Shown: positions 26,378 through 34,557 of the stretch, piece by piece
How the letters are laid out: every line of letters begins with the position of its first letter
Position numbering within the stretch: the first letter of the stretch is position 1
DNA from: Cognaticolwellia sediminilitoris
GTDB taxonomy: Bacteria; Pseudomonadota; Gammaproteobacteria; Enterobacterales; Alteromonadaceae
Assembly: GCA_002104535.1 (NCBI GenBank)
Contig: NBOG01000003.1
Location: 186,001 to 250,000 of the forward strand
Direction: 5' to 3'
DNA: 64,000 nt
Notes under the pieces: model-generated
What the model was told of the DNA's origin: nothing
The model's database searches: none
The model's input: the letters and a program-made list of their open reading frames with translations, nothing else
Translations under genes and position numbers: made by a program

Positions 26378-26548
26378 AAAGCTATATATTTATTGGAAAT
26401 ACTTTTTCTATCTCGGCTTCTAGGTTGAATTAGCAGATATTTCAACTAATGCACTTATTATTAATAGGTTATGGAGCAACTAGCATTTATTTTCGCTTAA
26501 TGCTTAGTTTGCGATCATAAAATCCAACGTGAAAAATAGGGGGATCCA

Positions 26549-26791
26549 ATGGATAATACAGATTTAGCCAATTTATTAGCATGGTGTGTAATCATAAATT
26601 ATATTCTTTTGCTTATTTGGTTTATTATGTTCATTGTAGCTAAACATTGGTTATATTCTTTACATCTTCGTTGGTTTAAAATAACAGAACGGCAATTTAA
26701 CCTGTTAAATTATGGTGGTATAGGGCTGTATAAATTACTTATTTTTGTTTTTAATCTCGCACCGTATATTGCTTTACGAATGATTAACTAA
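26549..26791 (+). CDS. Small two-helix membrane protein, DUF6868 type
   Basis: 80 residues with two hydrophobic segments (about 9-31 and 57-77) joined by a basic loop (HLRWFKITERQFN). The overall pattern NLLAWCVIINYILLLIWFI and NYGGIGLYKLLI agrees with the DUF6868 family of short membrane proteins of unknown function. A GGGGGATCCA ribosome-binding stretch precedes the ATG. It follows the metallo-beta-lactamase gene by 170 bp. Confidence 0.7.
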   Translation: MDNTDLANLLAWCVIINYILLLIWFIMFIVAKHWLYSLHLRWFKITERQFNLLNYGGIGLYKLLIFVFNLAPYIALRMIN

Positions 26792-26920
26792 TAAATATAA
26801 GTGCTCAAATTGTTAACTGATAAAAGTGTCCATGAACATTTTGTTTTAAATACAGGTTTGATATCGCCAAGAATATCACCAAAAATCCACACCGTTTTCC
26901 ATAATCGTTTAGAGGGGCCA

Positions 26921-27142
26921 ATGTCCAATTCAATGTCGTTAGAAAAAATATTTATTATTATGTCAATCATTCTTGGTTTAGGTTCAATTATTGATTTAGT
27001 TTATTCCGTAGCAACATTAAATATTACAGTAGATGAATCATTACGTTGTATAGCAAATATTTTTATAGCAGGTTTGTTATATCTATATTTTAATAAGAAG
27101 CTTAAGGCTAAGGTTATATTAGATAGCGCGATTGAGAAGTAA
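26921..27142 (+). CDS. Small membrane protein of unknown function
   Basis: 73 residues from the ATG at 26921, preceded by GAGGGGCCA. Two membrane helices (about 7-30 and 43-60) and a short basic tail (YFNKKLKAKV) are visible. The open frame reaches 40 codons further upstream (26801), but that part is not hydrophobic or recognisable and the internal ribosome-binding site is much better. I do not recognise a family. Together with the preceding gene it makes a pair of tiny membrane proteins beside the recombinase. Confidence 0.5.
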   Translation: MSNSMSLEKIFIIMSIILGLGSIIDLVYSVATLNITVDESLRCIANIFIAGLLYLYFNKKLKAKVILDSAIEK

Positions 27143-27156
27143 TAGCTTTAACAAAT

Positions 27157-27215
27157 ACGCTACGTGAAATCTGCCTCATTAACATACGTAAAGATATATT
27201 CCATGCACGTAGCGT
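27157..27215. repeat. Inverted repeat ACGCTACGTG / CACGTAGCGT
   Basis: Perfect 10-bp arms at 27157-27166 and 27206-27215 separated by 39 bases. GC-rich compared with the surroundings. The outer sequence resembles the core of recombination-site arms, but the integron attC consensus is not met. Confidence 0.5.
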
Positions 27216-27228
27216 TAGTTGAACTAAC
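27214..27228. repeat. Palindrome with distant inverted copy
   Basis: GTTAGTTGAACTAAC is a perfect dyad around one central base. Its part AGTTGAACTAAC recurs inverted as GTTCGTTCAACT at 27290-27301 with one mismatch. The 10-bp palindrome AACTTAAGTT overlaps it at 27226-27235. Confidence 0.45.
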
Positions 27229-27340
27229 TTAAGTTGTTAACCAATACAAACTCACACATAATTTAAATACGTGAATTCGATTAGATAAAGTTCGTTCAAC
27301 TCAAAAAACCAAGACAGAGATACACCTGATAAAGATACCC

Positions 27341-27376
27341 CGCTATGTCCGATACTCTTCAGTATTGGACATAGTG
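27341..27376 (+). repeat. Strong 16-bp stem with CTTC tetraloop upstream of the recombinase
   Basis: CGCTATGTCCGATACT pairs with AGTATTGGACATAGTG over all 16 positions (two G-T) around the loop CTTC. It ends 69 bp before the recombinase ATG. No T-run follows, so it is not a standard terminator. It may be an operator, a leader structure or a recombination-site stem. Confidence 0.5.
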
Positions 27377-27445
27377 TAATATGTGTATTAAACTCGTTTC
27401 ATACGTGTAATGTACAATCTAACTGTCTATTAGGTATTTACAATA

Positions 27446-28687
27446 ATGCTGTTAAATAAACCGGTTCCTTTATATCCACCATATTTGGATTTATGTGATT
27501 TCCATTTTGATGATTACCCAGAGTTAAACAAGTTATTCACTGAAAACGAAAACTGGTGGTTAGAACAATTCAATTGGGGTAAATCATTTCTTTCTTACAT
27601 AGGTAGAAACAAATCTAAACATACTTATGAAAGATTTAGGAATGACGTTGAACGTTTTCTTTTATGGTCATTTATTGAAAAACAAATGCCCATTGACCAA
27701 CTACGCAAATCTGACTTGCTCGAATATGCTGACTTTTGTTGGCAACCACCGATTACCTGGATTGGTACTTCAAACCAAGAACGATTCAAAATAGCTAATG
27801 GCTACTCATCAGCTAACGAGCATTGGTTTCCATTTAAGATGCAAGCTCCTAAAAGTCAGAAAAACCAATATGTAATTGATAAGAAAAAATACCGTCCGTC
27901 ACAACAAACTCTTTCATCGATGTTCACAGCATTGATAGTTTTCTATAACTATCTAATGTCTGAGGATTTTTGTGCTGGGAATCCTGCCCAAATAGCTAAA
28001 AAAGATTGCCGACACTTTATTATTGATTCACAAGTTAAAGAAATTAAGCGATTAACGGCTAACCAATGGCAATATGTTTTAGACACAGCCGTTGAAATGG
28101 CTGATGAAAACCCAATGTTTGAACGTAATTTATTTGTTATCGCAGCATTAAAAACACTTTTTTTAAGGATCTCCGAACTTTCTGAACGAGAAAACTGGTC
28201 ACCTACTATGGGCCACTTTTGGCAAGATGATGATGAAAACTGGTGGCTTAAAGTATTCGGCAAAAGTCGTAAATTACGTGATATTACTGTGCCATTAGAC
28301 TTTTTACCTTTTCTAGAACGATATCGTTATTCCCGTGGTTTGTTTGGCTTACCGTCAAGCAATGAAAATTCGGTTTTAGTTGAAAAAGTTCGTGGTCAAG
28401 GGGGTATGACATCAAGGCATTTACGTCGATTAGTACAAAATGTATTTGATCAAGCTTATGAAAATATGCGAATTTCCGAAGGAGCTAATAAAGCTTTAAA
28501 ACTAAAAGAAGCTACTGCCCATTGGTTGAGACATACAGGTGCTAGTATGGAAATTGAACGTGGACGCCCTCTTAAAGATATTTCAGAAGACCTTGGCCAT
28601 GCAAGTATGGCAACAACTGATACAGTTTATGTTCAAAGTGAGAACAAGAAACGTGCTGAAAGTGGCAAGAAGAGAAAGGTAGATTAA
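27446..28687 (+). CDS. Solitary tyrosine recombinase (site-specific integrase)
   Basis: 413 residues. An N-terminal SAM-like core-binding region (HTYERFRNDVERFLLW) precedes the catalytic domain with Arg241 (FLRISELSER), His359-x-x-Arg362 (HWLRHTG), His385 (LGHASM) and the nucleophile Tyr395 (TDTVYVQSE). All catalytic residues are intact, so it should cut and rejoin DNA. It is much longer than XerC/D and lacks the integron-integrase insert. No phage, transposon or excisionase gene is near, and its DNA targets are unknown. The upstream inverted repeats are candidates. Confidence 0.88.
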   Translation: MLLNKPVPLYPPYLDLCDFHFDDYPELNKLFTENENWWLEQFNWGKSFLSYIGRNKSKHTYERFRNDVERFLLWSFIEKQMPIDQLRKSDLLEYADFCWQPPITWIGTSNQERFKIANGYSSANEHWFPFKMQAPKSQKNQYVIDKKKYRPSQQTLSSMFTALIVFYNYLMSEDFCAGNPAQIAKKDCRHFIIDSQVKEIKRLTANQWQYVLDTAVEMADENPMFERNLFVIAALKTLFLRISELSERENWSPTMGHFWQDDDENWWLKVFGKSRKLRDITVPLDFLPFLERYRYSRGLFGLPSSNENSVLVEKVRGQGGMTSRHLRRLVQNVFDQAYENMRISEGANKALKLKEATAHWLRHTGASMEIERGRPLKDISEDLGHASMATTDTVYVQSENKKRAESGKKRKVD

Positions 28688-28749
28688 TATCGGCTTATCA
28701 AAATATTTTAGATATAAACTTTAAATCATAAAAGTTATTAGGAGCAATC

Positions 28750-29625
28750 ATGAGTACAAACGAATCTTACACGCCACCAAAAGTTTGGCAATGGAACAAG
28801 GCAAACGGTGGTAATTGGGCAAGTATTAATAGACCTATTTCTGGCGCTACCCACGAGAAGACTTTAACTACAGGCAAGCACCCTTTTCAATTATATTCTT
28901 TAGCTACGCCTAATGGCGTGAAAATCACTATTATGTTTGAAGAACTTTTAGCTTTAGGAATTGTAGAAGCTGAATACGATGCCTTTTTAATTGATATCAG
29001 TGAAGGCGCACAATTTAGTAGTGGCTTTGTTGATATAAACCCTAACTCTAAGATACCGGCATTACTCGATCAAAGTAATGACACTCCAGTTCGTCTATTT
29101 GAGTCCGGTTCAATTTTATTTTACCTAGCTGAAAAGTTTAACAAATTTTTGCCAACGGATCTTAAACGCGCTGAATGTATGTCTTGGTTATTTTGGCAAA
29201 TGGGCAGCGCACCATATTTAGGTGGCGGTTTTGGTCATTTTTATGCATATGCGCCGGTTAAAATAGAATATTGTATAGATAGATTTTCTATGGAGGTTAA
29301 ACGTCAACTTGACGTTTTAGATCAGCATTTAGCAAACAATACCTATCTATGTGGTGATGAATATACCATTGCTGACATTGCCGTTTGGCCTTGGTATGGC
29401 GCACTTGTTTTAAACCGTTTATACGAAGCTGCAGAATTTTTAGATGTTACTTCTTATAAAAATGTTATGCGTTGGGCAAATGAAATAGATCAACGCCCTG
29501 CTGTAAAACGTGGTGTTATGGTAAATAAAACTTGGGGTGAATTATCGACACAATTACATGAACGTCACGATAAAAGTGATTTTGATGAACGAACTCAAGA
29601 TAAAATGTCGACAGAGAATAAATGA
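28750..29625 (+). CDS. yghU: Glutathione-dependent disulfide-bond oxidoreductase YghU
   Basis: 291 residues (E. coli YghU 288). The unusual N-terminal arm typical of YghU is present (YTPPKVWQWNKANGGNWASI, then RPISGATHEK), followed by the thioredoxin-like domain (LYSLATPNGVKITIMFEELL, NSKIPALLD, ESGSILFYLAEKF) and the helical GST domain (YLCGDEYTIADIAVWPWYG). It reduces small disulfides or organic peroxides with glutathione in the cytoplasm. The start follows TTATTAGGAGCAATC. It stands alone after the recombinase gene and converges on the EAL-HDOD gene. Confidence 0.93.
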   Translation: MSTNESYTPPKVWQWNKANGGNWASINRPISGATHEKTLTTGKHPFQLYSLATPNGVKITIMFEELLALGIVEAEYDAFLIDISEGAQFSSGFVDINPNSKIPALLDQSNDTPVRLFESGSILFYLAEKFNKFLPTDLKRAECMSWLFWQMGSAPYLGGGFGHFYAYAPVKIEYCIDRFSMEVKRQLDVLDQHLANNTYLCGDEYTIADIAVWPWYGALVLNRLYEAAEFLDVTSYKNVMRWANEIDQRPAVKRGVMVNKTWGELSTQLHERHDKSDFDERTQDKMSTENK

Positions 29626-29708
29626 CACTACAAGTTATAGCAGGCACGAAAAAAACTTACTTTACTGATTTTACATTTATGGTAACTGAATAAAGATGAA
29701 GTATTTAA

Positions 29709-29755
29709 TTAAGTAACATATTAAAGCTAATTAAATTAGTTAATATGTTACTTAA
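29709..29755. terminator. Bidirectional stem-loop between yghU and the EAL-HDOD gene
   Basis: TTAAGTAACATATTAA and its perfect complement TTAATATGTTACTTAA (16 bp) enclose a 15-nt segment that can itself pair. It lies between convergent stop codons. AT-rich without a clean T-run, so a terminator role is likely rather than proven. Confidence 0.5.
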
Positions 29756-29812
29756 ATTTAAAATACTATGATGGTAATTTCAGAGGACAATTATACGCTT
29801 ATTTTGTTCTCG

Positions 29813-31024
29813 TTAAATGCCGAGCGATTTACACCAGTTACTGGCTTGGACAAACTCTTTATGGATAAAGTTAGCATCTAAGCCATATGATTCAGTTAAC
29901 TCCTGAATATTATCACCATTGCCGGTGATATAATTAATCGTCAACTCAAGTAATTGGCCAAGTAAACCGCTATGACTTACTAAAGCTTCTTCGATAGGCT
30001 TAGCGAGTGGCATGGTTTTGATGATTTCGTTCATTGGCATGCTTAAAATTACTTCTATAGAGCTGAGCAATCCAGTAATAAAGGCAAAGTCGCTAACTTC
30101 CACAAAGGCACTCTCTTTAGCGAGTGTTGACATTAATCTGGCAGTAATAAGAGACTGTCTTGCCACTTCATCAGACTTTTTAGTGGTTAATTTAGATAAG
30201 GCAAGTATGGTGACAAACTGTTTAAGTTTATCTTCACCTAAATACGCAGCGGCCTGTTTTAATGAATTTATTTCTACTCGAGTTCCTGTTGAAACATTAT
30301 TAACTAACTTAAGCAGTCCTACCGTTAAGTTAATGTCATGACCAATAATCTCAGCAATGTGGTCAAAGTCCAAAGGCTTATTAAATGTCTCGCTAATCAA
30401 ATGCAACATTTGCGATTTTATAGGGGCAAACGTCTGACCTTCGATTATTTCTGGCTCGTGATAGAAGAACCCTTGATAGTAACTAAAGCCTATTTCTGCT
30501 AATGATTGTAATTGATAATTAGTCTCTACTTTTTCAGCAATTAACTTAATATCGAATGGTTTTACACGATCGACAACAGGACGGATTCTTTTTGCGTTTG
30601 TAACTTCAGTATCAATTTTTATCATCGAGATAAACGGAAACAACACATCCCATTTTTCATCTAGGTCATATTCTGTTAATGCTATTTTGTAACCTTGTTG
30701 ATGATAGTACTCAACAATTTTAATCAGTCGATTAGTCGCTGATTGATGACCAACTAATTCAATCACGATATCGTTTTTATCAAACATTAGAGGATATTTG
30801 TTAACCAAGCATTTTTCGGTAAAGTTTATAAATGCTAGTTTCCCCAAACTTACGGATTGGATATCACCTTGGAAGTGATTTTGTATAATCAATTTTGAAC
30901 TAGCTATATCTTGATCTATTTCAGGGAATTTATTTTCTGGACTATCCCTAAATAAAAGTTCGTAACCAAACGTTTGATGATTTCTGTCAAGAATGGCCTG
31001 ACGAGCGATATAACTTATTTTCAT
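29813..31024 (-). CDS. EAL-HDOD signalling protein (YuxH type), degenerate phosphodiesterase
   Basis: 403 residues. The EAL-like domain keeps the first motif (YELLFR, Glu22 to Arg26) and AEKVET, but the metal-binding DDF segment reads ALTEYDLDEKWD, so c-di-GMP hydrolysis is unlikely. An HDOD domain fills about 205-400 (ESFNKPLDFDHIAEIIGHD, LLKLVNN). This EAL-HDOD architecture (YuxH family) is found in regulators of motility, virulence or stress that bind rather than cleave c-di-GMP. It is cytoplasmic, stands alone, and converges on yghU. Confidence 0.87.
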   Translation of the reverse strand: MKISYIARQAILDRNHQTFGYELLFRDSPENKFPEIDQDIASSKLIIQNHFQGDIQSVSLGKLAFINFTEKCLVNKYPLMFDKNDIVIELVGHQSATNRLIKIVEYYHQQGYKIALTEYDLDEKWDVLFPFISMIKIDTEVTNAKRIRPVVDRVKPFDIKLIAEKVETNYQLQSLAEIGFSYYQGFFYHEPEIIEGQTFAPIKSQMLHLISETFNKPLDFDHIAEIIGHDINLTVGLLKLVNNVSTGTRVEINSLKQAAAYLGEDKLKQFVTILALSKLTTKKSDEVARQSLITARLMSTLAKESAFVEVSDFAFITGLLSSIEVILSMPMNEIIKTMPLAKPIEEALVSHSGLLGQLLELTINYITGNGDNIQELTESYGLDANFIHKEFVQASNWCKSLGI

Positions 31025-31167
31025 AGCTAGATTATTTTAAGAATTATTGTAACTAAAACATACCTTATTTTTACCGGTAATGAAAAGTATTTAAGGCTAA
31101 AACTAGCACTAAAGTCAATTATTTTAAATTACTAATATTTTGCAAGGGATCATAACTGAATTGAAAT

Positions 31168-31608
31168 TTATATCAGTGACATTATTTCACTTTCAATTTT
31201 TAACTGTAATTGGTCGCCATATTCGATACCTTCGATATATGGAGCAATTAGCTCTATTTGATTATCTGGTTGAAAATGTTCAGTTTTAGTCGTTATTTGA
31301 GGTTGGTATATCAACGCTGAATATGAAGAACTTTCTTGTAATATTTGGCACTGATAAAACTTAAAATCTTCTGAAGGTATTTCTGAGTGCCATTTTATAT
31401 TCTTAAAATAGAGATCATGCTGATTTAAAACAATGAGATTACAATTAAATTTAGCATTTAACGTTGCAGGATAAAAATCGTTTAAATCAAGCCCTAGTTT
31501 TTTAAAAAAAGGGATTTGTGCCGAAATAGTACCCTGGGGGAACCTAGGATCTTCGGCTAACCCAGAAGCTACTTGATAACCTTTTACTACCGTAAATTCA
31601 ATAATCAT
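31168..31608 (-). CDS. Conserved-looking hypothetical cytoplasmic protein
   Basis: 146 residues, no signal peptide or membrane helix. The start YQVASGLAEDPRFPQGTISA and the later DFYPATLNAKFNC recall the beta-barrel pattern of small CTP-dependent riboflavin kinase-like domains (Gly-rich turn and a TLN-type motif), but the match is loose and no function should be assigned. Homologous-looking proteins exist in related marine bacteria, as far as I recall, without a role. It is 13 bp upstream of the phosphodiesterase stop and transcribed in the same direction, so it may be cotranscribed downstream of it. Confidence 0.65.
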   Translation of the reverse strand: MIIEFTVVKGYQVASGLAEDPRFPQGTISAQIPFFKKLGLDLNDFYPATLNAKFNCNLIVLNQHDLYFKNIKWHSEIPSEDFKFYQCQILQESSSYSALIYQPQITTKTEHFQPDNQIELIAPYIEGIEYGDQLQLKIESEIMSLI

Positions 31609-31620
31609 CTATAGAGTGTG

Positions 31621-32820
31621 TCACTTCACAATTTTATCCGCAATTTGGTAATTACCATCTATGTCTTTTACATCTTCAAGTTTTAAAGCTCGAGTTAAAA
31701 TAGGTAAAATGTGAATATTTTCAAATGCTTCAATTTTTAAATTTTTATAAAACGCAGGCCCAGTTGCAATAAATATTGCATCGAGTTCTCTTTGGTACTT
31801 TGGATCATACCCATGTGATTCAGGTGAGACGGCCGTTTCTCCACGATTAAAAACATACGATGGCGTTGCTTCAATAATCACATTCGGTGTAGCGGTGGTT
31901 TCTTGATTAAAATGCCAGTGTTTCGGGAAATGAGGATATTGATAAATTTGGTATTGGACTGCTGAGTTTTTTTCCATATCTCTTTTAAACAAATTCACAC
32001 TATGCTTCAGGCTAGTTGCATCGTCACTGTACAAATACAACTGGGTTGAACCATTGACAGCTTTTACTCCTTCTACAATGTTCTTCTGCCAACTGATGAT
32101 ATGATCTTCATCAACCTTAGTCATACCATGGTCAGAAACAATGACTAAGTTGACGTTACCGTAAAACTCTTTGTTGATGACTTGTATAAAGTCAGCTAAT
32201 AGATTATCTATGTTGTTAATCGCAGTAACCAACTCTCGGGATTCTGCTCCATAACTGTGACCAGCATCATCAACAGTAGAAAAATAACCCGCAATAAAAT
32301 TTGGTCGTTGGTCTTCAGGAAGTCTTAACCAGGTTAATATCTTTTCAATTCTTGCTTCATTCGGTGTCGAGTGTTTATAGGGATAATAATAAGTGGCTAA
32401 CTTTGTGTTTATGGTGGTTTCAGATTCTGGCCAAAAATATACTGCAGATTTATTACCTTGTAACTCATTAATGTACCAAAGCGGATATCCTGTTAACCAA
32501 CTAGCTTCATTTTTTCCATCACCTAGCGAATAGGTTTTATTGATAGCACGGTCAAAAAAAACATTGTGCACGATGCCATGATTAATCGGATATTGACCGG
32601 TGATTATACTTAGGTGATTCGGAAATGTTTTACTCGGATAAACTGGAAGTAATGCTTTAGCACTAGTGCCCTGTTCGATTAAGGACATTAATGTTTTAGG
32701 TTGATATTGCTTAATATAATGCTGGGCAAAACCATCTATTGATAAAAGTACAAGCGGTGTTTTAGCCCAACCGAAAGAGCTAAAAAAACAGCCTAATAAA
32801 AAAATTACTTTTACATCCAT
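31621..32820 (-). CDS. Exported nucleotide pyrophosphatase/phosphodiesterase (NPP, alkaline phosphatase superfamily)
   Basis: 399 residues with a signal peptide (about 1-19, ending FGWA). The NPP active site is recognisable: first metal Asp29 in LLSIDGFAQ, nucleophile Thr65 in PSKTFPNHLS, then NFIAGYFSTVDDAGHSYG and VSDHGMTKVD supplying metal-binding Asp and His residues, and ESHGYDP near the end. The enzyme should hydrolyse phosphodiester or pyrophosphate bonds of nucleotides in the periplasm, a way to scavenge phosphate or nucleosides. A phosphoribosyltransferase gene lies 158 bp upstream in the same direction. Confidence 0.9.
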   Translation of the reverse strand: MDVKVIFLLGCFFSSFGWAKTPLVLLSIDGFAQHYIKQYQPKTLMSLIEQGTSAKALLPVYPSKTFPNHLSIITGQYPINHGIVHNVFFDRAINKTYSLGDGKNEASWLTGYPLWYINELQGNKSAVYFWPESETTINTKLATYYYPYKHSTPNEARIEKILTWLRLPEDQRPNFIAGYFSTVDDAGHSYGAESRELVTAINNIDNLLADFIQVINKEFYGNVNLVIVSDHGMTKVDEDHIISWQKNIVEGVKAVNGSTQLYLYSDDATSLKHSVNLFKRDMEKNSAVQYQIYQYPHFPKHWHFNQETTATPNVIIEATPSYVFNRGETAVSPESHGYDPKYQRELDAIFIATGPAFYKNLKIEAFENIHILPILTRALKLEDVKDIDGNYQIADKIVK

Positions 32821-32977
32821 TGCTTACAGCCAGATAAATTATATTTCAATTAATCAACATAATGGATAAATAATTTTTCTACAAGCACTGGTTTGAATTT
32901 ATTTTGATAAACCAAGTGAGAAAAGCAGGTTAGCCACGGATATATATAAAAACATATAACCGTGTACTAAGTTCTTA

Positions 32978-33535
32978 CTATTCGAATAAATCTAAAATGT
33001 TAACCAAGTCTTTTTTACCGTGGGATATTTCCTCAGGCGTTAAACCTGATAGTTCATGTGGAAACACTAACCATTCAGTCGACTCATGAACATAATAATC
33101 AGGTACTAGGTCTACTTTAGAGTTTTTTGGTTTGTACCAAGGACATGCAATTCTGACATCTTTAGGCATATTGTTGCGCGTCAACTTTTTCATTTGGTTT
33201 ATTAATGCTTCAATACTTCGACCTGAGTCAAATACATCATCAACAATTAAAAGCCCATCATCAGCATTCGCATTTTCAATAATGTAATGTAAACCATGAA
33301 CTTTAATTTCTTTGCTTTGCTGATTAATACCATAATAAGAGGAGGTTCTAACAGCGATATGATCTGTCTCAACTTTCTTAAAATCAAAATATTCTTGCAC
33401 CGCAATGCCTATTGGAGCACCACCACGCCAAATGCCAACAATAAATTGTGGTCTGAATCCGTCTTCAAAAACCTTCGCGGCGACGCGAAATGAGTCTTCA
33501 AGTAACTCTTGCGCTGTTATAAATCGCTTTTCCAT
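32978..33535 (-). CDS. Purine-type phosphoribosyltransferase
   Basis: 185 residues of a type I PRTase. The PRPP-binding loop is VDDVFDSG (98-105) in GLLIVDDVFDSGRSIEAL, preceded by the flexible-loop region HIAVRTSSYYG and the early GIWRGGAPIGIAV. Such proteins transfer phosphoribose to hypoxanthine, guanine or xanthine; the exact base cannot be told. It sits with an exported nucleotide phosphodiesterase, suggesting purine salvage from extracellular nucleotides. The C-terminal half (CPWYKPKNSKVDLVPDYYVH) resembles Hpt/Gpt-like salvage enzymes. Confidence 0.85.
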   Translation of the reverse strand: MEKRFITAQELLEDSFRVAAKVFEDGFRPQFIVGIWRGGAPIGIAVQEYFDFKKVETDHIAVRTSSYYGINQQSKEIKVHGLHYIIENANADDGLLIVDDVFDSGRSIEALINQMKKLTRNNMPKDVRIACPWYKPKNSKVDLVPDYYVHESTEWLVFPHELSGLTPEEISHGKKDLVNILDLFE

Positions 33536-33621
33536 AGATGAGTTAGCCCCATTTAGTTAATTTTTATAGTGGTAGTATTATAACGTGATTTATACCGAGC
33601 TGAGTAGCCCCGTTTAATTAT

Positions 33622-34557
33622 TTATAACTTTTGATCTATAAACCGTAGTTGCTGATAGATGATATTGGTAGCTTGACTAAAAAACTCATGGTTAATATTT
33701 TCAAAGGTGTCAGAGGTTTGATGGTAATTATTATGTGTACCAACACCGTAATAAATAAAAGGAATATTAAGCTTGAAGAAAACGCCATGATCGCTCGCCA
33801 AATTCCAATTAATATTTTTGTTTTCTCGACGATTTTGCTGACGAAAACCTTGTTTTAAGATACTGTCTTCATCAACTTCCGCAAATGCTTCGATATCTGC
33901 TGAGTTTAATAATTGAGGTAAGCCTCTAGAAATATAACGTAGATACTTAGTACTTTTGCTGCCGGCAATCATATCAACATTAACATTCAACTTTATGCTA
34001 CTTAACAAATCGGCCTGATTAGTTACAAAGGCTTTTGCCCCTTTTAAGTTTGCTTCTTCTGCATCAGTAAATAAAAGTATTACGCTATAACGCAATGGTT
34101 TTTGCTTAAGGAGCTTTCCAAAATATAATAAAGCTGAGGTGCCAGATGCATTATCATCAGCACCGTTGAAAACTTTACTGCCTTTTTTACCTAGATGATC
34201 ATAATGAGCTGAGAGTAATATATATTGGTCTGGAAATTCGCTGCCTTTAATAAAAGCGACAATATTGTTGGCCACAGTATCCTTAAAAAATCCATTTATA
34301 GTAAATGGTGCTAAATAACTAGAGTTAAGAGGCTGAACATTAAGCTCTTTTAACTGTTTGATAATATAGTCTTGGGCAAGAGTACTACCAATCGTACCAA
34401 ATTTACGTCCTTGTAATTGATCAGATGACAAGTAAGACAAATGGTTTAATAACGTGTCATTTTTATTTAATTCATTAGTTACTTTAACTTTATGAACAGC
34501 ACTGCAGGATGCAAACAAAATGCTGAAAAACACCATACAAAGCTTTAAATAAATCAA
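33622..34557 (-). CDS. M28-family metallopeptidase lipoprotein
   Basis: 311 residues. The signal ends with the lipobox LFASC (Cys18). The M28 zinc site is seen as His118 (SAHYDHLG), Asp134 (NGADDNASG), Glu167-Glu168 (FTDAEEANLKG), NVDMIAG and a final YHQTSDT with the last His. It is an aminopeptidase-like exopeptidase facing the periplasm. It begins with a TTG whose first bases overlap the TGA of the preceding TPR lipoprotein gene (4-nt overlap), showing translational coupling. Both proteins are likely envelope partners. Confidence 0.87.
   Translation of the reverse strand: MIYLKLCMVFFSILFASCSAVHKVKVTNELNKNDTLLNHLSYLSSDQLQGRKFGTIGSTLAQDYIIKQLKELNVQPLNSSYLAPFTINGFFKDTVANNIVAFIKGSEFPDQYILLSAHYDHLGKKGSKVFNGADDNASGTSALLYFGKLLKQKPLRYSVILLFTDAEEANLKGAKAFVTNQADLLSSIKLNVNVDMIAGSKSTKYLRYISRGLPQLLNSADIEAFAEVDEDSILKQGFRQQNRRENKNINWNLASDHGVFFKLNIPFIYYGVGTHNNYHQTSDTFENINHEFFSQATNIIYQQLRFIDQKL

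Larger units (their letters stand above)
27143..27445. other. Non-coding region rich in inverted repeats upstream of the recombinase
   Basis: About 300 bp with four separate dyads, listed individually. The clustering just before a tyrosine recombinase gene suggests recombinase-binding or control sites. Confidence 0.55.

Noticed and set aside
27157-27228. Integron attC-like site next to the recombinase
   Set aside because: The arms are suggestive (CGCTACGTG/CACGTAGCG, then GTTAGTT), but GTTAGTT breaks the GTTRRRY core rule, the left side lacks RYYYAAC, and the recombinase is not of the IntI type. There is a single copy only.
27143-28749. Prophage or genomic island around the recombinase
   Set aside because: No phage structural, replication or excision genes, no tRNA end and no flanking direct repeats were seen; the recombinase stands alone.
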